Both the position numbers and the translations under genes were made by a program. Shown piece after piece: positions 1-8,517 of a stretch of DNA of 64,000 nt. A model generated the notes under the pieces. It did not search any database. It saw only the letters and a list, made by a program, of their open reading frames with translations, and was not told the DNA's origin. The stretch's first letter is position 1. Each line of letters begins with the position of its first letter. Source of the stretch: Bog-473 sp963783245 (GTDB lineage Bacteria; Actinomycetota; Acidimicrobiia; Acidimicrobiales; RAAP-2); contig CAWAMS010000004.1 of NCBI GenBank assembly GCA_963783245.1, positions 62,001-126,000 on the forward strand. Direction: 5' to 3'.

Positions 1-31
1 TATTACGGCCTGCCCGGTGCCGCCGCCCTTG

Positions 32-316
32 TCAGTTGGGAGGTTCTGATTCCTGGTCAGACTTCTGCCTCTCTCGAAGGAGAATGAGCGAGGACACCAC
101 CCAGACGAGCACCAGGCCCAACCAAATCAAGAGCTGTGCCCACGGGTGCGTGACGAGGAATGGAGCACCGGACGACGCCCCACTCAGTGGTGCGTAAGCG
201 ATCCACCCGTTGGTGCTTCCCGCAGAGAGGATCCATCGCCCAAGCCAGTACAGGGCAAAGGCGAGCCCAGCGACGATGACGACCCTTTGTCGGGGATTTA
301 AGCTGCGGAGCGGCAC
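32..316 (-). CDS. small two-helix membrane protein, unknown function
   Basis: Predicted 94-residue protein starting at a GTG. Two hydrophobic segments (about residues 12-31 and 61-80) are joined by a Gly/Ser/Ala-rich loop, and the C-terminus is charged (RERQKSDQESEPP). This is the pattern of a small inner-membrane protein with both ends on one side. I recognise no family. The gene runs leftward and nothing upstream suggests an operon partner. Its support is the clean membrane pattern; it could still be a chance reading frame. Confidence 0.45.
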   Translation of the reverse strand: MPLRSLNPRQRVVIVAGLAFALYWLGRWILSAGSTNGWIAYAPLSGASSGAPFLVTHPWAQLLIWLGLVLVWVVSSLILLRERQKSDQESEPPN

Positions 317-645
317 TCCTCAAGTGTGTCAGGTCGCCAATGCACTCCTGATTTCCTGGTCCGGTCGCGAAGTGGGAGCCGGACCACCCCTTGCAGCCGA
401 TCACGCCAGGCGGGGATCAGGAGAGCCGCGTGCAGCCGCGATTCTTTATGCGGCGACGGTGCTGATGATGGGCTTGACAGCGATTTGATGCAGCCGTCGC
501 TGTGTCTCTCGCAATCTCGAGGAGCGAGGTCCGGGACTGAGAGTCACATCATCGTTATCCGAGGGTTCCGGCTTGCCCGCGGTGTGGTTTGGTGCAGGAT
601 TGAGGTGACCGCCGAGCTTTGCTTTGGGAACCGATGGAGGTGGCG
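317..645. other. intergenic, no gene recognised
   Basis: About 330 bases between the leftward small membrane protein and the rightward hydrolase. Reading frames here are short, overlapping and Arg/Ser/Pro-rich, as expected of non-coding high-GC DNA. I see no RNA gene or clear hairpin. A GGAGG ribosome-binding site at 636-640 belongs to the next gene. Confidence 0.5.
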
Positions 646-1342
646 ATGAGGGTCGTGTTCGTGCACGGAGCGTGCGTGCGTGATGGTGCATGGTGGTGGC
701 GACGCACGGCGCAGCTGTTGCGCGAACGTGGGGTCCCGAGCGTCACACCGCTGCTGCCGAGCTGCGGTGAGTGTGGGCAGCCGGGTGGAGTCCGAGGTCC
801 GGGGCTGCCCGAGGACGTCGTGGCAGTCCGGCAGGTGCTTGCAGGACGGTGGTGAACCGACCGTCGTGGTCGCTCACAGCTACGGGGGGATCGTCACCGC
901 GGAGGCCGCCGCCGGGGTCAGCTCAGTGCGCCATCTGTTGTTGGTGTCCAGCTACCTACCCGAGGTCGGGCAGAGCCTTTCCGACTTCGGCGACGGCACC
1001 CCGTCCCCGTTCCTCGACGTCGACCCGGACAGCGGTACGTTCGGCGTCCGCCCGGAGTACCTCGTGGAGACGTTCCTGCAAGACTGCGACCTCGACACCC
1101 AGGCCCAGGCTGCGGACAAGCTCGCGCGGCAGAGCCTGCACGTGACGGCACAGCCGGTGGGCGCGGCGGCCTGGCAGCAGGTGCCCTCGACGTATCTCGT
1201 CTGTGCTCAGGACAAGGGCACGCCAGCGCGACTGCAGCGCGACTTCGCCCGCAAGGCCGGCGCTGTCGTCGAGCTCGACGCCGGCCACCATCCGTTCTTG
1301 TCCCAACCCGCCGCCGTGCAGAACGTGCTGCTTGGTTTGTGA
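646..1342 (+). pseudogene. alpha/beta-hydrolase, interrupted by a frameshift
   Basis: Start ATG lies 5 bases after GGAGG. The first frame encodes the opening strand and oxyanion region (VVFVHGACVRDGAWWW) and stops at 853-855. The rest is in the +1 frame: nucleophile elbow AHSYGG (Ser), acidic residue in CAQDKGT and the final His in GHHPFLS, so the whole Ser-Asp-His triad is present across two frames. About 232 residues if joined, normal for small esterase-like members of the fold. The shift lies around 840-855 and is repaired by removing one base or adding two. Either a real lesion or a sequencing indel; substrate unknown. Confidence 0.75.
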
Positions 1343-1473
1343 GGGCATCGAGACCCCGTGTCAGTGGCGCCCGCTCTCGCCCTGTAGGCGCTCCGCCACC
1401 CGGGCCACCGCCACCGTCGGGGTCGTGATTCCGTGAGGCGCCAGACCCCCTGCGACGTCCTGGTGCAAGCTGC

Positions 1474-1514
1474 TTGGACGGTGGAGGAGATTCTTGTACT
1501 ATACTGAGTATGAT
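1474..1514 (+). promoter_or_regulatory. padR promoter with overlapping PadR-like operator
   Basis: A good -10 TATACT (1500-1505) is preceded by TTGGAC (1474-1479), with a rather long 20-base spacer. An inverted repeat ATACT-G-AGTAT (1501-1511) covers the -10; its outer bases (1498-1514) are imperfectly symmetric. The same core occurs in the promoter at 2896-2912. A repressor bound here would block polymerase, which fits autoregulation by the PadR protein encoded directly downstream. The motif is observed; the binding protein is inferred. Confidence 0.6.
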
Positions 1515-1532
1515 CTTTGATCGGATGTTGCC

Positions 1533-2108
1533 ATGAGTGTTCGCCATGCAATCCTCGCCCTGTTGAGCGAAGGCCCGAAATACGGCCTTCAGCTCCAAAA
1601 AGAGTTCGAGTCGAGCACTGGCGAGGTCTGGCCACTCAACATCGGTCAGGTCTATACGACACTGCAACGCCTCGAGCGCGATGGACTCGTCGAATCGGAC
1701 GAGTCCGAGAATGACGGCCCACAGAAGGGTTTCCACATCACCGATGCCGGATCGACGGAACTCACGTCGTGGCTCAATACGCCACCGGACATGACGTCGC
1801 CGCCGCGCGACGAGCTGGTGATCAAAGTGCTGTCCGCGCTCCGTGTACCAGGGGTCTCGGTGCATGACGTGATACAGGTCCACCGGCGCTACCTGGTCGA
1901 GCTCATGCAGCAGTGGACACGCCTCAAAGAGGACGAGGGGGACTTCGACCTCACCTTCGCCCTCGTCGTCGATGCGGAGTTGTACCGATTGGACTCTGTT
2001 GTTCGATGGCTCGACACGGCAGACGGCCGTCTCAAACGCGCTGCTTCCGAGCCGCCCGCATCTCCCACGACGCCACGGCTAGCGCGGCGACTGGTTGTCC
2101 GCCGATGA
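1533..2108 (+). CDS. PadR-family transcriptional regulator
   Basis: 191 residues. Residues about 3-75 form the PadR winged helix: ILALLSEGPKYGLQLQKEFE, then the recognition region GQVYTTLQRLERDGLV and the wing containing GFHITDAG. Residues about 90-165 form the helical C-terminal dimerisation domain typical of PadR/VirA-like regulators. Such proteins usually repress a neighbouring transporter or stress gene and lose DNA binding on contact with small lipophilic ligands. The stop overlaps the ATG of the next ATPase gene (ATGA), so the two are translationally coupled. The palindrome over its own promoter and over that of the second ATPase marks it as the likely local regulator. It is the only transcription factor I recognise in the window. 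Confidence 0.9.
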   Translation: MSVRHAILALLSEGPKYGLQLQKEFESSTGEVWPLNIGQVYTTLQRLERDGLVESDESENDGPQKGFHITDAGSTELTSWLNTPPDMTSPPRDELVIKVLSALRVPGVSVHDVIQVHRRYLVELMQQWTRLKEDEGDFDLTFALVVDAELYRLDSVVRWLDTADGRLKRAASEPPASPTTPRLARRLVVRR

Positions 2109-2838
2109 GCTTCCTCGAATTGCGGCTCGTCTCCAAGTCCTACGGAGAGGGCGCCAACGAGGTACATGCCATCCGCAACGTCGACCTCGCTGTGGAGTGC
2201 GGCACGCTCGTCGCCGTCATGGGCCCGAGCGGCTCGGGAAAGTCAACCTTGCTCACCATTGCCGGCAGCCTTGAAGATCCGACCGGCGGTGAAGTTGTCA
2301 TTGACGGCGCGTCACTTCTGTCGATGTCGCGCAACGAGAAGGCACGCCTCCGACGACGCACGATCGGGTACGTTTTCCAAGAGTTCAACCTCCTGGCTGG
2401 CCTGACTGCGGTGGAGAACGTTGCCCTCCCGCTCGAGCTGGACGGTGTGGCCGCGAAGAAAGCACACGCAGCTGGAATGGCGGCACTCGAAGAGCTGGGC
2501 CTCATGGACCGGGCGACGCACTATCCGATGAGCTCTCCGGTGGTGAGCGCCAGCGGGTCGCTATCGCCCGCGCCGTGGTGGGGGAACGACGCCTCCTGCT
2601 CGCCGACGAGCCTTCAGGGGCGCTCGACTCGACGAACGGGGACGTCGTGATGCGGATGATCCTCGCCGCCTGCAAGAGGGGAGTCGCCGCTGTGGTTGTC
2701 ACCCACGACGCTCAGCTCGCCTCGTGGGCGGACCGGGTCGTCTTTCTCCGCGATGGTCGGGTGGTTGATCAGACGATGCCCCCGCCGACCCCGGAGGCGT
2801 TGCTCGAGGAGAGCAGCCGGGCCGGACCTCGGCCGTAA
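2105..2838 (+). pseudogene. MacB/LolD-type ABC ATPase, frameshifted copy
   Basis: Starts MSFLELRLVSKSYGEG. Walker A (GPSGSGKST, residues 40-48) and the Q-loop region (YVFQEFNLL) are in the first frame. After HYP the frame is lost; LSGGERQR-like signature, Walker B (LLLADEPSGALD) and H-loop (VVVTHD) continue in another frame up to 2838. Comparison with the intact neighbouring copy is decisive: it reads CACTATCCCGAT where this one reads CACTATCCGAT, so one C is missing at 2525-2526. Without correction the protein is cut before the ABC signature and would be inactive. It appears to be a tandem duplicate of the gene at 2971 and is coupled to padR by an ATGA overlap. Confidence 0.85.
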
Positions 2839-2873
2839 TCGCCCCGAGCCGGGCACCGCGTCGCGACGAGCAC

Positions 2874-2912
2874 TTGACAGGGTGGGAGAATCGGTACCAT
2901 ACTGAGTATGGT
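2874..2912 (+). promoter_or_regulatory. exporter promoter with perfect 17-bp palindrome
   Basis: Consensus -35 TTGACA (2874-2879), an 18-base spacer and -10 CATACT (2898-2903). Over the -10 and predicted start site lies ACCATACTGAGTATGGT (2896-2912), a perfect inverted repeat around a central G. The core matches the palindrome in the padR promoter. The arrangement indicates repression by the upstream PadR protein and separate control of the second ATPase and permease genes. Confidence 0.7.
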
Positions 2913-2970
2913 CTTAAGTGTCCTACTAATAATCGTTGCCGCGTATTTCGGTGAAGGACGGTCTGCCCCG

Positions 2971-3684
2971 ATGAGTCTGCTCGAACTCCGTCAGATTTCG
3001 AAGTTCTACGGTGAAGGCGAGACCGCCGTGCGTGCCCTCTACGAAATTGATCTCTCGGTTGAAGAGGGCCACCTGGTCGCCGTGATGGGTCCGAGCGGAT
3101 CCGGCAAATCGACCCTCCTCACCATCGCGGGCAGCCTCGAAGAACCGACGAGCGGCGAGGTACGCATAGGCGGTGCACCGCTTTCGTCGATGTCACGCAA
3201 CGACAAGGCGCGGCTCAGGCGGCGGAGCATCGGCTACGTCTTCCAGGATTTCAACCTTCTTCCCGGGCTGACCGCGGCGGAGAACGTGGCGCTTCCGCTC
3301 GAGCTCGACGGCGTTCCCGGGCGCAAGGCGCAGCAGGCGGGACTCGAAGCACTTGCGCAGCTCGGGCTGGCCGATCGTGCGGGGCACTATCCCGATCAGC
3401 TCTCGGGCGGTGAGCGCCAGCGTGTTGCCATCGCCCGGTCCGTGGTCGGCGAGCGTAAGGTCCTCCTGGCTGACGAGCCGTCGGGTGCACTTGACTCGAC
3501 GAACAGTGAGGTCGTGATGCGGATGATCCTCGACGCCTGCAAACGGGGCGTCGCCGCCATTGTGGTCACCCACGACGCCCACCTCGCTTCGTGGGCCGAC
3601 CGGGTGATCTTCATCCGTGACGGGAGAGCCGTCGACAACCTCGACACGGACCTTTCCCCGGTTGTTGCCACGCCCGGTGTGTAA
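2971..3684 (+). CDS. MacB/LolD-type ABC transporter ATP-binding protein
   Basis: 237 residues, the normal size for a stand-alone ATPase of the MacB/LolD/FtsE class. Walker A GPSGSGKST (40-48), Q-loop FQDFNLL (91-97), signature LSGGERQ (144-150), Walker B VLLADEP (164-170) and H-loop His201 are all intact. Start chosen at ATG 2971 (MSLLELRQ) because it aligns with the neighbouring duplicate and has GAAGGA upstream; an in-frame ATG at 2908 lies inside the operator and is upstream of the predicted transcription start. It is followed after 33 bases by an FtsX-type permease, so the pair should form an exporter or a mechanotransmission complex that uses ATP on the cytoplasmic side to move a hydrophobic compound or lipoprotein out. 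Confidence 0.93.
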   Translation: MSLLELRQISKFYGEGETAVRALYEIDLSVEEGHLVAVMGPSGSGKSTLLTIAGSLEEPTSGEVRIGGAPLSSMSRNDKARLRRRSIGYVFQDFNLLPGLTAAENVALPLELDGVPGRKAQQAGLEALAQLGLADRAGHYPDQLSGGERQRVAIARSVVGERKVLLADEPSGALDSTNSEVVMRMILDACKRGVAAIVVTHDAHLASWADRVIFIRDGRAVDNLDTDLSPVVATPGV

Positions 3685-3717
3685 CGCGATGGAGCGCACG
3701 ATTCCCAAGGAGCCACG

Positions 3718-6282
3718 ATGACCACCGCCCTCCTCATACGCCCCGCCGAATCCCGCCCCGCTGACGGGGGCGCACCCGCCCGCCGAGCCGTCGTCCGCTG
3801 GGCCTGGCGGCTCTTCCGCCGGGAGTGGCGTCAGCAGTTGCTGATCCTTGCCCTCATCATTGTCGCGGTTGCGGCGACGATCGTGGGCTCGGCCGTTGCG
3901 ACGAATAACCCGCCTCCGAAGAATGCCGGATTCGGCACCGCCCAAGACTCCGCGTCCTTCACCGTCTACGACGCGCACACGTCGAGCGTCATCGCCGCGC
4001 TTGAGCATCGGTTCGGCAGCGTCGAGGTGATTCAAAACCAGACCCTGTCTATCCCCGGCTCGATCAACACCTTTCAGCTCCGGGCCCAAGATCCGCACGG
4101 ACCCTTCGGCGGTCCGATGCTCACGCTCGTCTCCGGTCGTTACCCCTCGGGCGCCGGTGAGATCGCCGTGACGAGCGGGGTCGCGTCGGCATTCCACCTT
4201 GCCGTGGGCGATACCTGGCGGGTGGGCGGTATCGAGCGCCAGGTGGTCGGCATAGTCGAGAATCCTCAAAGCCTGCTCGACGAATTCGCGCTTGTCGTAC
4301 CCGGCCAGGTGGCAAATCCAACGAATGTCACCGTGCTCTTCGACGCACGGGGTGCGTCGCCCAGCTCATTCGCAAAGGGCTACCAGGTGCAGACACCCGC
4401 CTCGGTCGCCGGGTCGAATCCGTTCAATCCTGAGACCATCTCACTGGTCGCACTTGTGCTCGGCATGCTGCTCATCGCGCTCGTCTCCATCGGTGGCTTC
4501 ACTGTGCTCGCGCAGCGGCGCCTTCGTTCGATCGGGATGCTCGAGTCGACGGGCGCCACGGACCGCCACGTTCGTCTCGTGATCAGCGCCAACGGCACGG
4601 TCGTCGGTCTTGTCGGTGCCGTCCTCGGCTTCGTCCTCGGCCTCGTCGTCTGGCTGGCGTACCGGCCGAAGCTCGAGCAGAGCTCGCACCACGTCATCGG
4701 GGTTTTCGCACTCTCCTGGACGGTGGTGATCGCCGCCATGGTGCTTGCGGTCGTTGCGGCCTATTTCGCGGCGTCCCGGCCCGCGCGGGCGATCACCAAG
4801 GTCCCGATCGTCCAGGCGCTCTCGGGTAGGCCGGCGCCTCCTCGTCAGATCCACCGGTCTGCCCTCCCCGGCATCGTCTTTCTCGTCCTCGCGTTCCTGT
4901 TGCTGGGCTACTCCGGCAGCACGAATCATGGAAACGGGAGCGGTGGGTCACCTGAGCTCGTGTTCGGGCTCCTCCTCCTCATCCCCGGACTGATCCTGCT
5001 CGCCCCCTTCCTCTTGTCGTTGACCGCGCACCTCGGTCGCCGGGCGCCCATCGCGACCCGGATCGCGTTACGTGATCTCGCTCGGTACCGTGCGCGCTCG
5101 GGTTCAGCGCTGGCGGCGATCAGCATCGGCGTGCTCGTCGCGGTGATCGTGATATTGGCCGCATCGGCCCGGTATGGGAACGTCCTCGATTATGCGGGAC
5201 CGAATCTTGCCTCGAACGAGCTCGCCCTCCATGTCAGCGCGCCGCCCCAAGGGCACACGATCGTGCATCGCAATGCGAAGGGTCAGCTCGTTCCGGTCAC
5301 GATTCAACCGGCGCCTGAGACTGCCACTCCAGCGCAGCTGGCCGCGGGCGCCGGGCGGATAGCGAAAGGACTCGATGCACAGCTCATCGCCCTGGAGACG
5401 CCGAATGCAGGATTGAACGGGTCGAGCCTGGGTCGGCAGTGGGATGGCCCGATCTACGTTGCGACCCCGCAGCTCCTCAAGGCGTTCGGGATCACGTCCT
5501 CCGAAATCGACCCGAACGCGGACATCTTGAGCTCACGTCCCGGCCTTGCGAACGTCTCGAGCCTCGTCTTGAATTACGGAGCGAATGGCAAGGGAGCAAG
5601 CAGCCCGCTGGCCCCCGGTGGAGGGTCATCGCAGGCGCGGTGTACCGCCGCCACGAGGTGTCTCGCGCGTCCAGTGATCCAACAGATCGGGGCGCTCCCA
5701 CGTGGGACGTCTGCGCCGAACACGGTGATTACCGAACACGCGATGCGCGAGTTCCACGTCCAAGCCAGCACGAACGACTGGCTGGTGCAGGGATCACAGC
5801 CCTTTGGCGCCACCCAGATCAGTAATGCCGAGCTCACCGCGTCGACGACACAGCTCTCCGTAGAAGCGAAGAACGACCAGCCCAGCTCGTCCGCCGTCAT
5901 CACCTGGGCCACGGTCTTCGGGATCGTGATCGCTCTCGGTGTGCTCGGGATGTCCGTCGGGCTGGTGCGGAGCGAGACAGCCGGCGATCTCCGCACGCTC
6001 GCTGCGACCGGCGCGTCCAGCTTCACGCGGCGCACGCTGACTGCTGTGACGGCGGGGGCGCTCGGTTTCCTCGGTGCGCTCCTCGGCGTCGTCGGCGGCT
6101 ACGTCGGCATGATCGGTTGGCTACGGGGAAACTCGCTGAACGGAGGAGTTGCCGCGCTCGGAAACGTTCCTGTCGCGGACCTGCTCCTGATCCTCTTCGG
6201 CATGCCGGCATTCGCGGCGGCCGTGGGTTGGATCTTTGCCGGTCGCGAGCCGTCAGCGATGTCGCACCAGGCGATCGAGTGA
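3718..6282 (+). CDS. FtsX-domain ABC permease, double-core type
   Basis: 854 residues with AAGGAG 5 bases before the ATG. A cytoplasmic Arg-rich start is followed by a membrane helix at about 38-62, a large extracytoplasmic domain, then three helices of the first FtsX core (about 240-355, containing RRLRSIGMLESTGAT), more helices near 375-430, a second membrane anchor near 455-480, a second extracytoplasmic domain and a final FtsX core (about 715-850). The double-core layout of about 10 helices matches single-chain permeases of Gram-positive PadR-regulated exporters. It pairs with the ATPase upstream, probably as a dimer of ATPases on one permease chain. Substrate is unknown; antimicrobial or lipid efflux is the usual role. 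Confidence 0.88.
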   Translation: MTTALLIRPAESRPADGGAPARRAVVRWAWRLFRREWRQQLLILALIIVAVAATIVGSAVATNNPPPKNAGFGTAQDSASFTVYDAHTSSVIAALEHRFGSVEVIQNQTLSIPGSINTFQLRAQDPHGPFGGPMLTLVSGRYPSGAGEIAVTSGVASAFHLAVGDTWRVGGIERQVVGIVENPQSLLDEFALVVPGQVANPTNVTVLFDARGASPSSFAKGYQVQTPASVAGSNPFNPETISLVALVLGMLLIALVSIGGFTVLAQRRLRSIGMLESTGATDRHVRLVISANGTVVGLVGAVLGFVLGLVVWLAYRPKLEQSSHHVIGVFALSWTVVIAAMVLAVVAAYFAASRPARAITKVPIVQALSGRPAPPRQIHRSALPGIVFLVLAFLLLGYSGSTNHGNGSGGSPELVFGLLLLIPGLILLAPFLLSLTAHLGRRAPIATRIALRDLARYRARSGSALAAISIGVLVAVIVILAASARYGNVLDYAGPNLASNELALHVSAPPQGHTIVHRNAKGQLVPVTIQPAPETATPAQLAAGAGRIAKGLDAQLIALETPNAGLNGSSLGRQWDGPIYVATPQLLKAFGITSSEIDPNADILSSRPGLANVSSLVLNYGANGKGASSPLAPGGGSSQARCTAATRCLARPVIQQIGALPRGTSAPNTVITEHAMREFHVQASTNDWLVQGSQPFGATQISNAELTASTTQLSVEAKNDQPSSSAVITWATVFGIVIALGVLGMSVGLVRSETAGDLRTLAATGASSFTRRTLTAVTAGALGFLGALLGVVGGYVGMIGWLRGNSLNGGVAALGNVPVADLLLILFGMPAFAAAVGWIFAGREPSAMSHQAIE

Positions 6283-6325
6283 GGAAGGAGCATCGTGGTG
6301 CGCCGTTCGACCTCGAAGGTCTGTG

Positions 6326-6829
6326 ATGGTTGACGCGCCGCTCGAGCCGGAGGCACGGAGTCTGCTCGAACGGCCGGCCCCCCGCGGGACGGCGTGGCGC
6401 TCCCGATCTCGCTTCGCGGTGCACCTCGGACTGTTGTGTTCGGTTGCCGCCGCGTTGGGCACGCTGCAGCTCCTGCACGTCCGGGTCGCGTACCACGCCG
6501 ACGTGGGCCTGGCGTTCGTCGGGCTGGTTCTCGTCCACCTGATCCAGCGCCGCCACACGCTCGCCCGCATGGCCAAAGGGATCGCTGGGCCGCGCACGTT
6601 CTTCGGGCGGACGATCCGGCTGACCATTTCGGACGTCCTGCTCTTCGTCATCACCCTGAACGTCCTGGTGTCGGGAATCGTGGACTGGGGCCGCGGCGCA
6701 CCAACGCAGCTGCCGCTGCCCAAGCCCTTCTACCGGTGGCACCTCGACTCGGGACTCGTCCTCGTCATCTACCTTGGGGTGCACGTCTGGCGCCGGAGGA
6801 GACGCCTCCGGCGGTCCACAATCCGATAG
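6326..6829 (+). CDS. four-helix membrane protein with two His-x13-His pairs, probable b-heme protein
   Basis: 167 residues. ATG 6326 follows GAAGG at 6315-6319. Four hydrophobic stretches (about 31-51, 57-74, 100-119, 139-156). Helix 2 carries His57 and His71 and helix 4 carries His139 and His153, each pair separated by exactly 13 residues. This spacing within one helix is that of the bis-His b-hemes in cytochrome b and DUF4405-like proteins, so a heme or quinone redox role is likely. It follows the exporter by 43 bases and precedes the DoxX-Rieske gene, but the 191-base gap after it argues against a tight operon. No established family name is claimed. Confidence 0.6.
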   Translation: MVDAPLEPEARSLLERPAPRGTAWRSRSRFAVHLGLLCSVAAALGTLQLLHVRVAYHADVGLAFVGLVLVHLIQRRHTLARMAKGIAGPRTFFGRTIRLTISDVLLFVITLNVLVSGIVDWGRGAPTQLPLPKPFYRWHLDSGLVLVIYLGVHVWRRRRRLRRSTIR

Positions 6830-7020
6830 TGGTCGCAGCCGGGTGGATGTTGCGACATACTCGAGCCTCCGGCCTCCGATACCCGCACTGCGACCAAAAC
6901 CCGCCGGTCCATTGCCGAGCAGGTCAGAACGCATTCTTCATGTTGGTGTCAGGTCCGGCCTCTACGATCGCCACGTAGGGCTGGCTTGGCAGTGGGCTAG
7001 CGACTGATCCAGCAAAGAGG

Positions 7021-8250
7021 GTGATGGCGAAGAGCCGAGCGCAGAAGCGATCTGGGTACCCAGCCCGATCATTGTCGAGTCAAGCCGCCGAGACGTCCCA
7101 GTCGGCCCATGACGAAAATGGCCGGGGCCAGTCACCTACGAATGTGGTTGCGCCGACACGCCTCACGGCGCTGCTCGGCGGGCCTGGTGGCGCCCTGCTT
7201 CTCCTCCGGGCCTTCCTCGGTGTGACGTTCACATTCGCCGGGCTGCAAAAGCTCGCCAACCCGAACTTCTTCAGGGCGACGGCTGCGGGATCCTTCCAGC
7301 AACAATTGCGCGGTTCTATTCTTACGAGTCCGCTCCACCATCTCCTTACGCCTGCGCTGCACGCATCGACGCCGGTGGCTTTGCTCATTTCCTTCGGTGA
7401 GGTAGCCGTCGGGCTTGGCACGCTCGTTGGTCTCTTCAGCCGAATCGCTGCGGTAGGCGGTTTGCTGCTTTCGCTCTCGTTCTTCTTGACTGTCAGCTTC
7501 AACGACAACCCTTACTACTACGGTCCGGATATCGTCTTCCTGTTCGCCTGGACCCCCTTTGTACTCTCGGTCCCAGGAGAGTGGTCGCTCGATGCACTCT
7601 TCGCTCGGCGCGCCGAGCGCGCACACGAGCTCCTTGAGGAAGCAACACGGCGTGGCGGTCCTGCCGCGCGGCGTCGGGCAGTGGAGCTCGAGCGGCGAGT
7701 CTTCTTGCAAAAGGCCACTGCAGCCGGTGTCGTCGGAGCCGTCGGACTTGTTGCCGGCGGCCTCGCCGCAGCGATCGGTCGTCTTGTGGGCGGCTCGCAG
7801 CAATCGACGACGGCCGGTCCGATCGGTCGAGGTGGAGTAAGTACCACCACGAGCCCGAGAACCTCCAGCCCTGCTAGTGGGGGCACTCCCGGCACGACGA
7901 CGTCAACGACAGCCGGATCGTCCGGTGCCGCGACACCGAAGGGAACCCTGATTGGACCAGCGAGCGATGTTCCTGTCGGTGGTGCAGCGAGCTTTACCGA
8001 TCCCAAGCAAGGGGTACCGGCCCTCGTTGTGCAGATTCGGCGCGGCGACTTCCGGGCGTTTTCGGCGGTTTGTCCACACGCCGGTTGCCAAGTGCAGTTT
8101 GACCAACAAAGCGACCTCTTCATTTGTCCGTGCCATGGGTCTACATTCAGCGGCACGACTGGAGCGGTCCAACGCGGTCCTGCGGCGACCGGACTGTCCC
8201 AAATTCAGGTCGCACTGGGTCAAAACGGCCAGCTTTATGTCGACGGTTGA
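7021..8250 (+). CDS. DoxX-like membrane domain fused to a Tat-type Rieske [2Fe-2S] domain
   Basis: 409 residues. Residues about 50-190 are a DoxX/quinone-oxidoreductase-like four-helix module (FAGLQKLANPNFF; GEVAVGLGTLVGL). A cytoplasmic Arg-rich stretch then leads to RRVFLQK (225-231) and a hydrophobic segment (234-256), a good match to a twin-arginine signal. A Ser/Thr/Gly/Pro linker (257-306) joins this to a Rieske domain with CPHAGC (351-356) and CPCHGS (369-374), supplying the two Cys and two His ligands. The Rieske domain should lie outside the membrane, folded with its cluster and translocated by Tat. Start is GTG 7021 or ATG 7024, both next to AAAGAGG. Likely an electron-transfer protein between a quinol and an unknown acceptor. 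Confidence 0.85.
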   Translation: MMAKSRAQKRSGYPARSLSSQAAETSQSAHDENGRGQSPTNVVAPTRLTALLGGPGGALLLLRAFLGVTFTFAGLQKLANPNFFRATAAGSFQQQLRGSILTSPLHHLLTPALHASTPVALLISFGEVAVGLGTLVGLFSRIAAVGGLLLSLSFFLTVSFNDNPYYYGPDIVFLFAWTPFVLSVPGEWSLDALFARRAERAHELLEEATRRGGPAARRRAVELERRVFLQKATAAGVVGAVGLVAGGLAAAIGRLVGGSQQSTTAGPIGRGGVSTTTSPRTSSPASGGTPGTTTSTTAGSSGAATPKGTLIGPASDVPVGGAASFTDPKQGVPALVVQIRRGDFRAFSAVCPHAGCQVQFDQQSDLFICPCHGSTFSGTTGAVQRGPAATGLSQIQVALGQNGQLYVDG

Positions 8251-8517
8251 GGTACGACTTCACGTGCGGGGATCATCGGAATCCACCTCGACGCGCAGCT
8301 CCGCCAGCAGATTGTCCGTGGATCTGACCCAGGCCTCGCTGAGGGCGTCATGCACTCGACCGAGAGCGTCGCGCCCACCCGGCGCCATTGGCGGACCGGC
8401 ATCGAAGCATTCCTCATCGTGACTGAACCGCCTTCGAGATGTTGTGCGCCCTCCGCCGTATCAGCGAAATGTCCAGGGGTCGCGGCGTGGCTCGCCGCCC
8501 GCGGGTAAACATGCGGA

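Noticed and set aside
1510..1536. Eight-codon leader peptide (MIFDRMLP) overlapping the padR start by ATGA
   Set aside because: Its ATG lies at or upstream of the transcription start predicted from the -10 at 1500-1505, so it probably is not transcribed as a leader.
2520..2560. Programmed frameshift in the first ATPase
   Set aside because: No slippery heptamer with downstream structure is apparent, and the intact paralogue simply has one more C.
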